Assembly (NCBI GenBank): GCA_026018925.1
Contig: JAKSZU010000007.1
Span: 96,621,501-96,685,500 of the forward strand
Direction of reading: 5' to 3'
DNA length: 64,000 nucleotides
From: Tupaia tana
Lineage: Eukaryota > Chordata > Mammalia > Scandentia > Tupaiidae
Both the position numbers and the translations under genes were made by a program. Under the pieces are notes generated by a model that saw only the letters and a list, made by a program, of their open reading frames with translations, was not told the DNA's origin and searched no databases. Below, in pieces: positions 34,115 through 46,622 of this stretch; the first letter of the stretch is position 1; every line of letters begins with the position of its first letter.

Positions 34115-34287
34115 CGGGGCCCTTGAAAATAGACAAAACCATGCAAACTAAACTATCTACTTCTGAAAGACTTCTAAACTACTAAACAAATGAAAACTGA
34201 AAAACATTCATGGAAACCAATTATACGAAATTTACAACTCTTCCGAGGGGAGTCTGTAATGTTTTGGGTGTAAAGATGCCCTGGATG

Positions 34288-34546
34288 GGGACCAGTAGTT
34301 AGTGTAATGGCTATGTCGCTGGACTTCCATGTAGTCGACTGAGGTTTGAGTCCCGGACCCAGTAGCTTAAACTCACGCCGGTCGCGTGTGCGTGCGTGCC
34401 CAAGATCCTGAGAGGAGAATAAAGGAGAAGGGATTGTAGTGTGGCCTCCCCTGGGGGGTGATTTCTCGTTTTCTGTCTCTCTGTCTCTCTCTGTCTTCTG
34501 TGCCCTATAGCTAAAATCGTCTCAAAAAAAAAAAAAAAAAAAAAAA
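34288..34546 (+). mobile_element. tRNA-derived SINE, long form
   Basis: Starts ggggaccagtagttagtgtaa; lacks part of the ctggcgagcgcac segment near its end; A tail. TSD atgccctggatg on both sides. Confidence 0.92.
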
Positions 34547-36429
34547 TGCCCTGGATGAGGACAGATTCTCCTGCCCCAAACCAGACAAAGTCTCAGTAAA
34601 GCCAGACAAAGTCAAGGTCAAGGTCAGAAATAAATGTTTTCCAGAGGCCCTGGAGCTGCCTGTTAAAACAAGGAGTCTCCAAAAGTGAGTTAGATGGGTG
34701 AGCATCCAAGAAATGTGGGCCACAGGGGGCTATGGGTAGGAAGGCCTAGGGAGACCTCCAGCTAGGAGACTAGAAGGTCCTCCACAGAGCTAGACCCTCA
34801 TAAAGGTTGAGCATCCTCGCGGCAGGAGCTGAGAATAGTGACTGCCTTAAACTCCCTGAGCATCCCCACTGGCCAGCCTGTACCCCTGTACTCTAATCTA
34901 ATGTCCTTATCCTCACCCCCCTCCTGCCCTCTGCCCCAGGACTGTCACTAGTGGTCAGCAGCCAAGCTGGCTCTGCAGCCTCCTGCCCGACCCAGAGGCC
35001 TGGACACCAGAGCCCAAGCCTAAGACCTAGCCAGAGCTGCCTCAGCCGCGCCCTCCGTGCCAAAAGGCTAGAATGCGCACCACCAGCGTGCTTGCCCTCG
35101 GACAGTTGCGCAGACCTGGCTCAGTGAGCGTTGGTGGCGGGGACCGCTAAGCTGCCCGCTCGCTACCCTGAGTGGGCCCATGGGCAGCTTATCGGATTGG
35201 GCGCCCTGAGCACCATGCAGGTCCTTGGTGCACCCCAGAGGGGAGCTTAAGCGAGGTGAGAGGGGGTGCGTTACCTGGACCTGGAGTGGGAGGGCCCTGC
35301 GAAGGTTGAGGGCACTGGGAGGGAGGGAGTTAACCTGCAGGGAACCCAAGCCCCAGGCCTGGCCCTGTGGGCGCCTTGTCTGAGGAGCTGGGGTGGCTGC
35401 AGGTCTGGCAGGCACCTGGGGGAATGTCGCCTTGAGGTAAGGGGTCTGGGTCTGCAGGATGCATAGTGGATGAGTCTGTTTTTTTGTGTGTGCATGTGCA
35501 CGCGTGTGTGTTTTTCCCAGCGAAGCCACAGACTGGATGAGAAAGAAAAGATAGCAATTCTCTTTTGTAATGACACCACCATGATGAGGCTAGACTAAGT
35601 TAGTGTGAGATTGATATTAGATTGGATATTGGTCAACAATGATTTCCTGACCCAGTATAGCCATCCCAGAGCCCTGTACAACTGCAGTGGAGCTCTGATT
35701 CCTGAAATCCTCCATGCAAATAGAAGCCTGCCCATTTCTCCAAATGAAATCTTAGTTGAAAAAGGCATTCCCTACCCACCAGCGGATGCATTGGCAGTAA
35801 CTCGACTTCCTGCTGTCTTCCTCCGGGTTGTCACTCACACACTATTTAGGAACCAAGCAGGCAAAGCTGTGGTTGGAGAATGAAACTATGAGACTCCAAT
35901 CTCGTGCAGTGTCTAGACTCACCCGTCCCGAAGCTCTCACCCTTATTTGCATTTGAACTTTAAACCAAGCAACAGAAAAATGCAGTACACTATCAGAGAA
36001 ATCAGCGCAAGGACTCTCCTAAATTTCCCATGGTCAACATCACACAGAAAGTGGTTGCGGTGGGTAATAAAGACCATAAAAGTACAGATATCTTACAGAA
36101 AAGAACAGGAAAGTGTTGAGCTATTATGCTAATTAGCTCATAGCCTCCAGAGTTCTTCAGTTCCCTCCCAGGTCCCAAAGCACAGAGACCCATGACTCAT
36201 TCCACACGTGGATTTTGGTTTCCACCCATACGTAAGTACTGTGGAATTTCTCAGATTTCATTATTATTGCTTTATCTGCTAGTGATAGTTCTCTAGAACC
36301 CATCAGAGCTGTGTGGAGCTGCACTTTCTTTGTACTGTCATTCAATTCTAACTTGCAGATTTTTCTTCAGTGGAACTGGAGATAAACAAAATAAGGAATT
36401 TTTTTTTTTAATTTTTTTTTTATTTCTAT
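34547..36429. other. no gene recognised
   Basis: 34900-35480 is GC-rich and CpG-containing but weaker than the 17 kb island. An open frame of 92 codons (35605-35883, +) reads like a protein but matches nothing I know. I list it as unassigned. Confidence 0.35.
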
Positions 36430-36600
36430 GGGCCAGCAGGTGGTGTGGTAGTTGCGGCACTCTACTCTCAGAATGGCCAACTGCAGTTCAGTCTGGACCT
36501 AGAGGCTTAGCTTTTTCACGTTCTCTCTGCCTCTCTCTTGTGAGTGCCTGTATCAAGTTAAAAAGTAATAATAATGATAAATAAAATTAATTCTTTAATA
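36430..36600 (+). mobile_element. tRNA-derived SINE, short form
   Basis: gggccagcaggtggtgtggt, gccaactgcagttcagtctgg, then directly ttttcacgttctctctgcc and a TAA/ATAA tail. The long-form body is absent. Confidence 0.82.
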
Positions 36601-36937
36601 AATAAATAAATTTCTAATATATGTAATAATTATACATGTTAATGAGGCCTCTGTATGAGTCTAGTACATGAATATGATGTGTAATGATTAAATCAGGGTA
36701 ATTAGTATCAACCATTTGTCACTACTTTTTTGGGAAATACAAAATCCTCTTGTCTAACCTCTGAGATACACGCAAGTAGTTAACTGTGTTCTCCCCACTG
36801 TGTATTGCAACACTAGAGCCTCTTCCTTCCATCTACTGCAATTTTGTTTTTGTTACTGAATATCCGTCTTCTCCTACCCTATCTTTCCAACCGTCTAGTA
36901 ACTATTCGGCACTCTCTATTTTTCTGTTTCCATATTG

Positions 36938-37212
36938 TTTTTTTTTTTTTTTTTTTTTTTTTTTTTGAGAGGTTTTTGCTATAGGGCTCATGCACTTGCC
37001 AGAAAGACAGAGACAGAGAGACAGAAAGCAAGAAATCACCCCCCAGGGGGGATGGCCACACCACAATCCCTTCTCCTCCATTCTCCTCTTGGGATCTTGG
37101 GTATGCATACACACGTGCCTGGCATGAGTTTAAGTCACTGGGTCCAGGACTCGAACCGCAGTTGACTACATGGGAGTCCAGCGACATAGACATTACACCA
37201 ACTGCTGGTCCC
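36938..37212 (-). mobile_element. tRNA-derived SINE, long form
   Basis: Long T run, gagaggtttttgctataggg; right end accaactgctggtccc. TSD tctgtttccatatt on both sides. Confidence 0.93.
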
Positions 37213-37467
37213 TCTGTTTCCATATTTGAGAGAGAACATGTGGTGATTTTATTTCTGTGCCTAGAGTCTGCTTTGTTTTAAAGCTAATCACTGTGAAAAA
37301 TCAATTCTATTCGAGGGGTCAAAGACACCCACCATGCCAAGCTTGCTGTAAAATCCCCAGGAGTACATAGACCATAATGTTTCTGTTAATGCATGCCTCA
37401 ATCTTTGAGGTCAAGAATGCTCAGAAGTTAAAAATGGCTAAGTCTCAGGAATAAATCCAGTAACTTG

Positions 37468-37725
37468 GAACCAGCAGATGGCATAGTGGTTATGTCACTG
37501 GACTCTTATGTAGTCGACTGCGGTTCAAGTGCTAGACCTGGTGACTTAAAACTCACACCAGGCATGTGTGCATGTGTGCCCAAATTCTTAAGAGGAGAAT
37601 GGAAAAGAAGGGATTGCGGCATGACCATCCCCCCTGGGGGAGGTGACTTCTCATTTTCTGTCTCTCTGCCTCTCTCTGTCTCTAGTGAGCACACGTGTCC
37701 AATAGCAAAAATCTCTCTTAAAAAA
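37468..37725 (+). mobile_element. tRNA-derived SINE, long form
   Basis: Starts ggaaccagcagatggcatag and ends atagcaaaaatctctctta. TSD-like atccagtaact / atccagcaact. Confidence 0.9.
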
Positions 37726-38489
37726 TCCAGCAACTCTATGATATTTTACTAGTGTAGATAAATTTTAAAATTTTGTTTTGTATTAATCATCTCTAGCTGT
37801 AGTATTTCTACTTCAATATCTTGCACAAACACACACACACACACGAGAGAGCAAGCCTTTATAAATTGTCATTACTCCCCTAACATTCAATAATAATTAA
37901 ATGTAATTCATGGACAAATGATGTGTCACAAATGAAACAAATTAATTCACCTGTTTGTTCTTGAAGTTCAGACAAAAAGTAAATTTGCATTTAATGTGAG
38001 TTTTACTTTCAGACTACATATATTCACTTTTTTACTACTCTTCTGATTGTTGGTTATTTACCAAGTTAACAAATGACATAAACAAAAGTTGAAAAGCCTT
38101 GGTAGTGTGATAAAGTTATATTGCTAGTGAGAGACACAGCTGTGACTTTATGCTGTCTGTCTCCTATACTTGGAGTCTTTAGGTGCTACTCACCACACCT
38201 AGGTTTTACCTGGAATAGGAGCTCTATTACTAGTGAACAGAAATCCCCTCATATCATTACATTATCATTTTGATTTTAAAGAAATTACTCCATATCCCCA
38301 ACCATTCCAGAGGTGGAGATAGAGTATTGATTCTACTTCCTCAAAACCACACTTCCTTTCTCTTGCCCAGTTTGACTCACTGGTAGCAAGAAGTCCAGGA
38401 TCATGTACAGAGTTGGTTTCTTCTGAGACCTGTCTGTGTGGCTCCTCTTACACATGCTAGCCTTCTCCCTGGATCTTCACATTCCTTTC

Positions 38490-38670
38490 CTGTGAAAGGA
38501 AACCTGCCAGTGTCCTGGTTTCCTCTTCTCATAAGGACACTAGTCACATTGGATCAGGGCCCACCCTAATGACCTCTTTTCAACGTATGTTTTTAAAATC
38601 TATTGTGTCCAATTTTAGCCACATTTAGATATCCTGAGAACCTTATGACTTCGATATATAAATTTTAAAA
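38490..38670 (+). mobile_element. ancient interspersed repeat fragment, family not assigned
   Basis: ctcataaggacactagtcac, attggatcagggcccaccct and ttatgacttcgatatataaat follow a pattern common in old mammalian repeats. I cannot name the family with certainty. Confidence 0.5.
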
Positions 38671-39176
38671 GTGCCATTTATTCTCTCAAAGTGAATTGCA
38701 GGTGGATTACCTAATAGACAAAGTAACTCAGTTTATCACCATTTCTGAGAATATTACTGCATTTATATCCATCCATTACCCCTTCTCTCCTACTGAGCAA
38801 GAGCCATGTTACATCTAAGTCCAATGTCTGTAATTGAATCCCTGTATCTCATTGTTTTTATAGAGAATCACACTACTGTTTGTGAACCAAATATTTACCA
38901 GGCCTCTCTACCTCTTCACAATCAATCGCTTCATCATTTGAGCTCATTAGGTTTCTTCCGACTTGAAAAATGAATTCATCTAAAAATATTTTCTCTGAAG
39001 GTCTTGCTCGTCTCTCCTCCCTTCAAATCAATTGTCAACTTCAATCAGATCTACAAAGAAAGAACCAGATTAATGCAAGGCTTTGCTGTCAAAAGGTAAT
39101 TGTCTTTATTTGCTACCCAGAGAACACCTACAAATGTGCATTATAATGACTCTCTGAGGAGAAAGGAAAAACGTAT

Positions 39177-39430
39177 CTAGGTATACCTAAGAACTATGGA
39201 AATACCTACATGAGGCATGTTATATCCATGCTTCCCAGTGGTAAGGATCAAAGAAGGCCACTGAGTAGATGAAAACTGGTATCCTCTCAGACATTGATCT
39301 AAGATCATGCAGAATCCCAAGCAGATCCCGCCACATGTCAAGATATGCCTTTTCAAGTAGTCATCATGTTGAGCCAGAAAGACTTTCTGGCATAGCATAA
39401 CACTGGCATAAATTTCCTTCTGAGACATCC
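39177..39430 (-). pseudogene. possible pseudogene fragment, unidentified
   Basis: An open minus-strand frame of 83 codons starts MSQKEIYASVMLCQKVFLAQ, continues RHILTCGGICLGFCM and reaches ILDQCL. Past that point another frame (IPVFIYSVAFFDPYHWEAW) looks more protein-like, suggesting a frameshift in a decayed copy of a cysteine- and aromatic-rich protein. No flanking splice sites were confirmed. I do not recognise the family, and chance is a real alternative. Confidence 0.25.
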
Positions 39431-39806
39431 ATATGAATTCTATGGTTTAAAGAGAACTCAATATAATGAAAATAGGTTGAAAATAGTAAACAGAGTTGAG
39501 GCAAGCCAGTTAAGGTTTAGCTGGACTGTGGCTATTTTGAAATTAAAGGAAATCTCTAATGAGAGCAATCTGACCTAGGAAATCAGTTTGAGGAATGCCT
39601 GGATGAGAAGCCAGGAATGGGTATTTGAATGAATCGGTAAAATTACTTAGGGAAAAGTGATTGGTTATATGTAATGAGGAATGACTTGCATGTACTTGTA
39701 TTATCTATCTGTACCAAGAACATGTTGAGTTTTTCCAGATAGTTTGATGGTACTTGCTGACTGTTAGTGGTTACAGAAGTAAATTCCCTTTCCCTTCTCT
39801 CAGTCT

Positions 39807-39871
39807 CTTAGGCGGCAGGTATCCTCTCATTTTATTAACTGTAAGAAACAGATAGGCTTAGGCGGCAGGTA
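39807..39871 (+). repeat. 15-bp direct repeat
   Basis: cttaggcggcaggta at 39807-39821 and again at 39857-39871, 35 bp apart. Confidence 0.9.
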
Positions 39872-40417
39872 ACAAAGTAAAAAGGCTAAAGTATTCTGTG
39901 TGGCAAAAACCTAAAAAAAGAACAAATGAGCAAAAACCTAAACTTTAAATAAAAAGAACTAAGTAAAATCTTTTGGAAGGATTAGAGATAGTTTGAAATC
40001 TATGGAACATAAGCCCCAAACTTAAAGCATCTATGTAACTGGTAAATATAATAAGGGAATTATATTTCAACAGTATAATATAATTCAATAAAAGTATTTT
40101 ACTATGAATATGGAATTTTAGAGTTTACAAAAACTCACTAAGTGTAAAGGCATGCTGACCCCCAAACTATTACATAACAACACAAAGCGGGTACAGGATC
40201 TAATGACCCCAATTTAAAAATAAAACCCACAAAACATTTAATACATGCAAAATGTGACATAGTATCTCCCAAAATACCTTTCTTAGTCAGTTGTCCTATA
40301 GAACCCTCCTCTTTTCTGGTGGGTGGGCTGAAACACCTCTGGCTTCAGACTCTTGGACCACTCTTGATCAATAAGCTTTCCTTTTTCTCTCGAGATAATT
40401 GCCTCTTGAGTCTCGTT

Positions 40418-40696
40418 TTTTTTTTTTTTTTTTTTTTTTTTTTGAGAGTTTTTTTTTTTTTTTTTTCTATAGGGCACGTGCGCTCGCCAAACAGAGAGAG
40501 ACAGAGAGACAGAAAGCGAGAAATCACCCCCTGGGGAGATGGCCACGCCTCGATCCCTTCTCCATTCTCCTCTTGGGATCTTGGGTGCGCACGCACACGC
40601 GCCCAGCGTGAGTTTAAGCCACCGGGTCCGGGACTCAAACCGCGGTCGACTACATGGGAGTCCAGCAACATAGCCATTACGCTAACTGCTGGTCCT
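40418..40696 (-). mobile_element. tRNA-derived SINE, long form, low divergence
   Basis: Two T runs split by gagag, then ctatagggcacgtgcgctcgc; right end gctaactgctggtcc. Many CpGs kept, so probably young. Confidence 0.92.
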
Positions 40697-40729
40697 ACTC
40701 CAAACTGTGACACTAAGTATTTGGAAAAC

Positions 40730-40972
40730 TTTTTTTTTAAGTTTTTGGCCATAGGGTAGATATACTCACTAGAAAAACAGAGTAGGAAAAGGAGAAAGCA
40801 CTCCCCAGGGATATGGCCATACAGCAATCCCTCCTTCTCCATTCTTGTCCTGGGATTTTGGGCACATATGCACACGCCCCCAGCATCATTTGCAAAGGCC
40901 GGATCTGACACTCGAAATGTGGTCACATGTGGCAGTCCAGTGCCTTATCCACCACATCACCTACTGGCCCTG
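40730..40972 (-). mobile_element. tRNA-derived SINE, older long form
   Basis: aagtttttggccatagggtag at the left; cacctactggccctgg at the right. Confidence 0.83.
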
Positions 40973-41534
40973 GAAAAACCTACATAAAAGTAAAAATTAA
41001 CAAAATTCCCCCATAGAGTCTGTGTATTAAAAGAAATAATTATTTGTGGAACATTATAAAAAGAAAAAAAAGCCCTCAAGGTTAACATGGGATGGTATTC
41101 ACTGAACAAAATGAGATATACTTTGCTAAATAGAATGCTTAAAGACTTAATCTTATTACCAAGTAAAGTATTTCTCAAATGCCTAGATTGCTGGTTACTT
41201 GTGTATAAAAACACCCATAGAAGAACTAGCAGTCATTTACGTGGAGAGAAGGACACATATCTTGAGGAGGAAGCTGAAGCAGACATTCCAGGAAGGACTT
41301 TAGCACTGAACCAGTTAGAACTACCTCAGAAAATGGAGATAAATGTATTAAAAACCCACACAGCTACACTAGCAATGTTTATATTCTTTAGGCGAACTAA
41401 CAAGACCTACATAATGGTTCTAATTACTCAGTCCTGTACCAAGTGATATCAGGCAAGTCCACACCAGAGCAGAAAGTGGCATATCTCTGGTGACCTCAGC
41501 ATGGGCATGCACAGCTTTCAGTTCAGATGGCTTT
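40973..41534. other. no gene or repeat recognised
   Basis: A 119-codon open frame (41087-41446, +) has no recognised domain. Confidence 0.3.
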
Positions 41535-41797
41535 TCTTTTAAAGAAGTTTTGGCCATAGGCTGTGTGCATTCACCAGAGAGAGAGACAGAGACAGAGACA
41601 GTGACAGGCAAAGTGAGAAATCAGACTCCTGAGAAATGGCTACACTGCAATCCCTTCTCCTCTATTCTCCTCTTGGGATCTTGGGCATGCACACATAGGC
41701 CTCTGCCACGATTCTCAAGTCACCAGATTGGGACTCAAATCGCAGTCCACCATGTGGAAGTGCAGAGATGGAAATGCTGTGTCATCTGCTGGTCCCA
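41535..41797 (-). mobile_element. tRNA-derived SINE, long form, diverged
   Basis: aaagaagttttggccataggc at the left; tcatctgctggtcccag at the right. Confidence 0.85.
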
Positions 41798-41814
41798 GTA
41801 CTCTAGATTTCTTT

Positions 41815-41960
41815 TTTTAAAATTTATTATTATAGTTTTTATATTACATTTAATGACATATATCTTTACAGTGTATAACATTTCTTTTTCCAGTACAATT
41901 ACCATGCACATCAGTCAAGACAAAGATATTACTAGCCACGTCACCAAATAGCTTTTCATT
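41815..41960 (-). mobile_element. LINE-1 3' UTR fragment
   Basis: aatttattattatagttttt, atatctttacagtgtataac and accatgcacatcagtcaaga resemble the L1 3' UTR tail also seen at 48164-48320. Confidence 0.5.
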
Positions 41961-41984
41961 TATTTTTCAGATTATTCATTTTTT

Positions 41985-42170
41985 ATTATCACTTTTTTAA
42001 TAATTACTTTATTTATCTTTATTTATTTAAATGTGACCAGAGAAGGGGAGGAGAGAGAGAGAGAGAGAGAGGAGAGAGAGGAAAACTGAGAATGCAAGCC
42101 ACTAGGTCTGAGACTCAAAACCATGGTAGGCCATGTGGGAGTCCGGTGCCTTTAACCACCACATCACTAT
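41985..42170 (-). mobile_element. tRNA-derived SINE, short form with (GA)n
   Basis: TAATTA/TTTATTTA tail, a GAGAGA run, aatgcaagccactaggtctg, head to ccaccacatcact. Confidence 0.72.
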
Positions 42171-42179
42171 TCTCATTAT

Positions 42180-45100
42180 TTTTTTAAACATTCAATCACT
42201 ATATATCACTTGGTAAAGAAAATTGACCTGACATGAAATATTTTTTAGACCAGTCCAGTTGAGAATAGTATACATGTTATCATCAACAGATAATAAACTA
42301 TTTCTGTGTCCCCCAAATGCCATGCCTCTTTACTTGTTCTTGTGCTGTTCTTCTCTGTATTCTTCCCTTCTCCCCCCGACTCCATTCCACACTGTCTACA
42401 GCATCCATAACTATTTTCACTGCTTTTATGCCCTCCAATATTTCAAACTCTACCATAGAGTGTGGATAGTTGGTATATATTAAGTGGATTCTTTCATAGA
42501 CTGGCTTGCTTCACTCAGCAATAAATCCCATATTCAACCATGTTCTATCAAATACCAGGGTCTTGTTTTCTATGGCTGAATAGTATTCCTTAGAGTATAT
42601 GTGCTACTTTTTTCAATCCATTCATCTCTTTGTGGACATTTGGGTTGGCTCCATGTTTTAGCAATTGCAGACAAAATGCTGCAATAAACATTGATGGGCA
42701 AGCACTTTTCTAACTGAGAATTCTCCTTTCCTGTGGGTAGATACCCAGAAGTGGGATTGTTGGTCAAATGGTAATTGTATTTGTAGATCTTTCAGGAACC
42801 TCCATATTGTTTTCCACAGCAGCTGGACAAATTTACATTCCCACCAACAATGGAGGAGAGTTCTCCTTTCACCACAGTCCATCAACACTTAACATTTTTT
42901 GTATTTTTATCTTCACTATTCTGACATGGGTTAGGTGGTATTTCATTGTGGTTTAAATCTGCATCTCTCTTATGATGAGGGATGTTGAATATTCCCTCAT
43001 ATCTTTTTTGGCTTTTTGTATGTCTGCCTTAGAGATATTTTTGTACAGCTCATTTTCCCATCTTTTAATTGGGTTGATTTTTTTTGGGGGGGGCGGGGGG
43101 TTTAGGCCGCTTGAGTTCCTTATGTGTTCTTGTTATCAGTCCCTTATCTGACACATATTTGACAAAAATATTCTCCCATTCTGAGGGTTATGATTCACAC
43201 TAATTACTGTGTCCTTTACTGTGCAGAAACTTCTTAATCTGATATAGTCCCACTTGTCTATTTTAGGGATTATTGCCTATGAGAGTTTTATTTAAGATGT
43301 TTTTGCCTATCCCAGTGTCTACCCAAGTTTCCCCAGTGTTTTTCAGCTGCAGTTATATAGTTTGAGATCTTGGGTTTGGATAATTGATCCATTTTGAGTT
43401 GATTTTTGTTATAGATGAAAGAGGGGAATTAAGTTTCATCTTTCTGCAAGTGGATACCCAGTTTTTCCAGCACTATTTGCTAAAGAGGTTTTCCTTTTCT
43501 CAATGGGTCAACTGGTATCCTTTGCAGAAAATCAGTTGTCTGTAAGCTTTGGGGTTTATTTCTGGGGTTTCTATTCTATTCCATTGGTCCACCTATCAGT
43601 TTTTGTGCCAATACTCTTTTGATTATTACAGCTTTATAGTATATTTTTGGGTCAGGGAGTGAGATGCCACCCACTCTACTCTTTGTGCACAGGATTACTT
43701 TGGCAATACAGGGTCTTTTATGATTTTGGACAAATTCTGTGATTGTCTTTTCTAGATCTGTGGAGAGTGTTTCTGGTATTTTTATTAGAATTGTATTAAA
43801 TATGTAGATTAATTTGGGTAGGATTGCCATTTTGATTATATTATTTCTTCCAATGGAACATTGGATGGCCTTTGACTTTTTGTTGTTAATATGTAGAAAT
43901 GATATATACTTTAGGATGTAGATTTTGTATCCTGGCACTTTACTGTATTTGTTTATTACTTCAATAAGTTTTTCATGGGAACCTTTGGGTATTCTAAGTA
44001 TACCATCATGTCATCTGCAAATAAAGATATTTTCAACTCTTCTTTGCCTATTTGAATGCTTTGTTCTCTTTTCTTATTGCATTGGCTAAGACTTACAGCC
44101 CTATATTGAATAAGAGTAGAAAAGCGGGGGCAGCCTTGTCTAGCATAAATTTTAGTGGAAAAGCTTTTAGCTTTTCCCCACTCAGTATAATGTTAACTAT
44201 AGGTTTTTCATATATGGCTTACTGTGTTAAGAAATGATCCTTCTATACCAGTCTTGCTGAGGATCTTAATCTTGAAGGGATGTTGTATTTCATCAAATGT
44301 TTTCTCTGCATCAATTGAAATGATCATATGGTTTTTATCTTTCTTTTTGTTAATATCGTGTATTATATTTATGGTCTTGCATATGTTGAACCACCCTTCC
44401 TTCCCTGGAATAAAGCCTTCCTGGTTATGATGAATAATCTTTTTTATATGTTGTTGGATATGATTTGCTAGTATCTTGTTGAGAATTTTTGCATCTTTAT
44501 TCACCAGAGATATTGGTCTGTAGTTTTCCTTTTATGTCATGTTTTTATCTGTTTTGAGAATGAAGATGATGAAGGCTTCATAAAATGAATTTGGGAGGTT
44601 TCCTTCTTTTCGGATCTTTAGAAATAATTTGAGTAGAATAGAGGTTAATTCTTCCTTAGAAGTTTCGTGTAATTTAGAAGTGAAGGCAACAGGACCTGGG
44701 CTTTTCTTTGCCAGGAGGTTATTTATTACTGATTCAAGCTCATGGTTTTTATGGATCTATTCAGGTTTTCTATGTTCTCCTGATTTAATTTTGGAAGATT
44801 ATATGCATCGAGGAATTTGTCCATCTCCTCCACTTTCTCTTATTTGTTGGCATATAGCTGTTCATAGTATCCTCTAATGATGTTTAGTATTTCTATTGTG
44901 TCTGTTGTAATATTGCTTGTTTCATTACGTATTTGATTTATACATTTCTTTCTTTTTCTTATCAGTCTAGCTAATAGTATGTCAATCTTGTTAATCTTTT
45001 CAAAGAATCAGCTTTTTGCTTTCATATATTTTCTGTATAGTTTATTTTCTATTTCATTTATTTCTGCTTGAATCTTTTTTATTTCTTTTCACCTGGCATT

Positions 45101-46447
45101 TTTTGGGGGGTTTTGTTGTTGTTGTTTTTTCAAATTCTCTGAGGCATAATGTTAGGTTGTCTATTTGCCACCTTTCCATCTTTTTCTTATGAGCCCTAAT
45201 TGCTATGAACTTCTCTCTTACGACTGCTTTTGCGGTGTCCTGTAGATGATGAAAACTCGTGTACTCATTATCATTTGTTTCCATAAACCTTTTTACTTCA
45301 GATTTAATTTCTTCAGTAGTTAAGAAGTCAATTCAGAAGTTGGTTGTTTAGTTTCCGTGTGTGTGTATGTTCAAGGATGTTCTTGAAATTATTGAGTTTA
45401 ATCCATCATGGTCAGAGAAGATGCTAGATATAGTTTCTATGCCTTTGAATCTGTAAAGACTTGGTTTGTGTCCTATTAAATGGTCAATCTTTGAAAGAGT
45501 TCAGTGCTGGAGTGAGAAAAATGTTTATTTTGTGGTCTTAGGGTGGAACTTTCTATAGATGTCTGTCAAGCCTATTTGATTTATGGCATCATTTAGGTCC
45601 CTGGTTCTCAGCTTATTTTTTTCTAGAAGATCTAACTAAAGGAGCTAATGGGGTGTTGAGATCAATTAAAGTGTTGCAACCTATCCTCATTTTAGCCCCC
45701 ACAGTCTTCCCTTCATATATTTAGGTGCTCTCCTCAGTTGGGTGCGTAGATATTTATAAGTGTTAGGTCTTCTTGATGAATCAGTAATACCGTTCTTTGT
45801 CTCTTCTTACAGTCTTGTCTTAAAGCCTATTTTGTCTGACATCAGTATCACAACTCCAGCCCTTTTCTGATTTCCATTTGCATGGAATATCCTTTTCTAG
45901 TCTTTTACTTTTAGTCTATGTATGCCTTTATCTATAAAGTGCATTTCTTGAGGCAACAGACAGAGGGTTTCTGTTTCATTATCCATTCAGTCAATCTCTT
46001 GATTGGAAAATTTAATCCACTAACATTCAAAGTTATTATCGATATTTCTGGACATGTTCCTATCATTAAGTGAATCATTTTCCTGGTTGTTTTTTGTTCT
46101 CTTATATCTGTTTATCTGACTTTTTAGTTTTTCTGGTATAGCAGTCCCTTCAGAACCTCTTGAAGAGCTGGTCTGGAGTTGGTAAATTCTTTCACATTTT
46201 GTTTATCTGAGGATGTTTTTATCTTTCATATCCTTCATATGGGAAACCAGGTGTAATTTTGCCAGGTGTAGTATTCTTGGTTGAAATTGTCTTTCATCTA
46301 ACACTTTGATTGTATTTCCCCATTCTTTCTTTGCTTGCCTTGTTTCTGATGAGAGATTCGATGTTAGCCTGATGGGATAACCTTTGTAAGTTACTTGATG
46401 TTTTCCTCTTGCCAATTTTTGTATCTTGTTTTTGTCTGTGGTTTTTG
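42180..46447 (-). mobile_element. LINE-1, end of ORF1 to 3' UTR, inactive
   Basis: About 4.2 kb, minus strand. Right end: C-terminal domain of ORF1p (46203-46415; QVTYKGYPIRLTSN, EWGNTIKVLDERQFQPRIL). Then ORF2: reverse transcriptase near 44208-44504 ([48 protein letters not shown]), later RT/C-terminal parts near 43576-43938 (SIGRNNIIKMAILPKLIYIF), then the 3' segment with the sense-strand motif gggtatctacc and 3' UTR to about 42180. The frame is broken at several points. The 5' UTR and most of ORF1 are absent (5'-truncated); a short SINE abuts the truncation. Confidence 0.93.
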
Positions 46448-46622
46448 GTTTTAATTATTATTTATTTAATTTATCATTTAAAAAATTTCCTATAGAGTAC
46501 TCATTAGAGAGAGATAGAGAGAGGGAAAGTGAGAAAGCAAGCCACCAGGTCCAGGACCCAAACCGCAGGCTGCCATGTGGGAGGTCCAGCACCTTAACCA
46601 CCACACCACCTGTTGGCCCAAG
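46448..46622 (-). mobile_element. tRNA-derived SINE, short form
   Basis: atttcctatagagtactcatt, purine-rich block, aagcaagccaccaggtccagg, head to accacctgttggccc. Confidence 0.8.

Larger units (their letters stand above)
33661..34260 (+). mobile_element. LINE-1 ORF2 fragment split by a SINE
   Basis: tctccgaccacaatggaatt and gaaatcaaccacagaaagg before the SINE, then aactaaactatctacttctg and acattcatggaaaccaatta after it, are a known L1 ORF2 stretch (protein pattern SDHNGIKLEIN). Flanks of the SINE share gggccct(c/t)ga. Confidence 0.7.
37726..40417. other. repeat-poor stretch, no gene recognised
   Basis: 2.7 kb with no SINE, unusual for this window. Holds (CA)9 at about 37828, an old interspersed repeat tail at about 38490-38670 (ataaggacactagtcacatt, agggcccaccctaatgacct), a possible pseudogene at 39177-39430, and a 15-bp direct repeat at 39807/39857. 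Confidence 0.45.

Noticed and set aside
33780..34142. 120-codon frame with repeated FLSFFLSF
   Set aside because: Translation of the (GAAA)n array.
35605..35883. 92-codon frame, looks protein-like
   Set aside because: No family recognised and no splice evidence.
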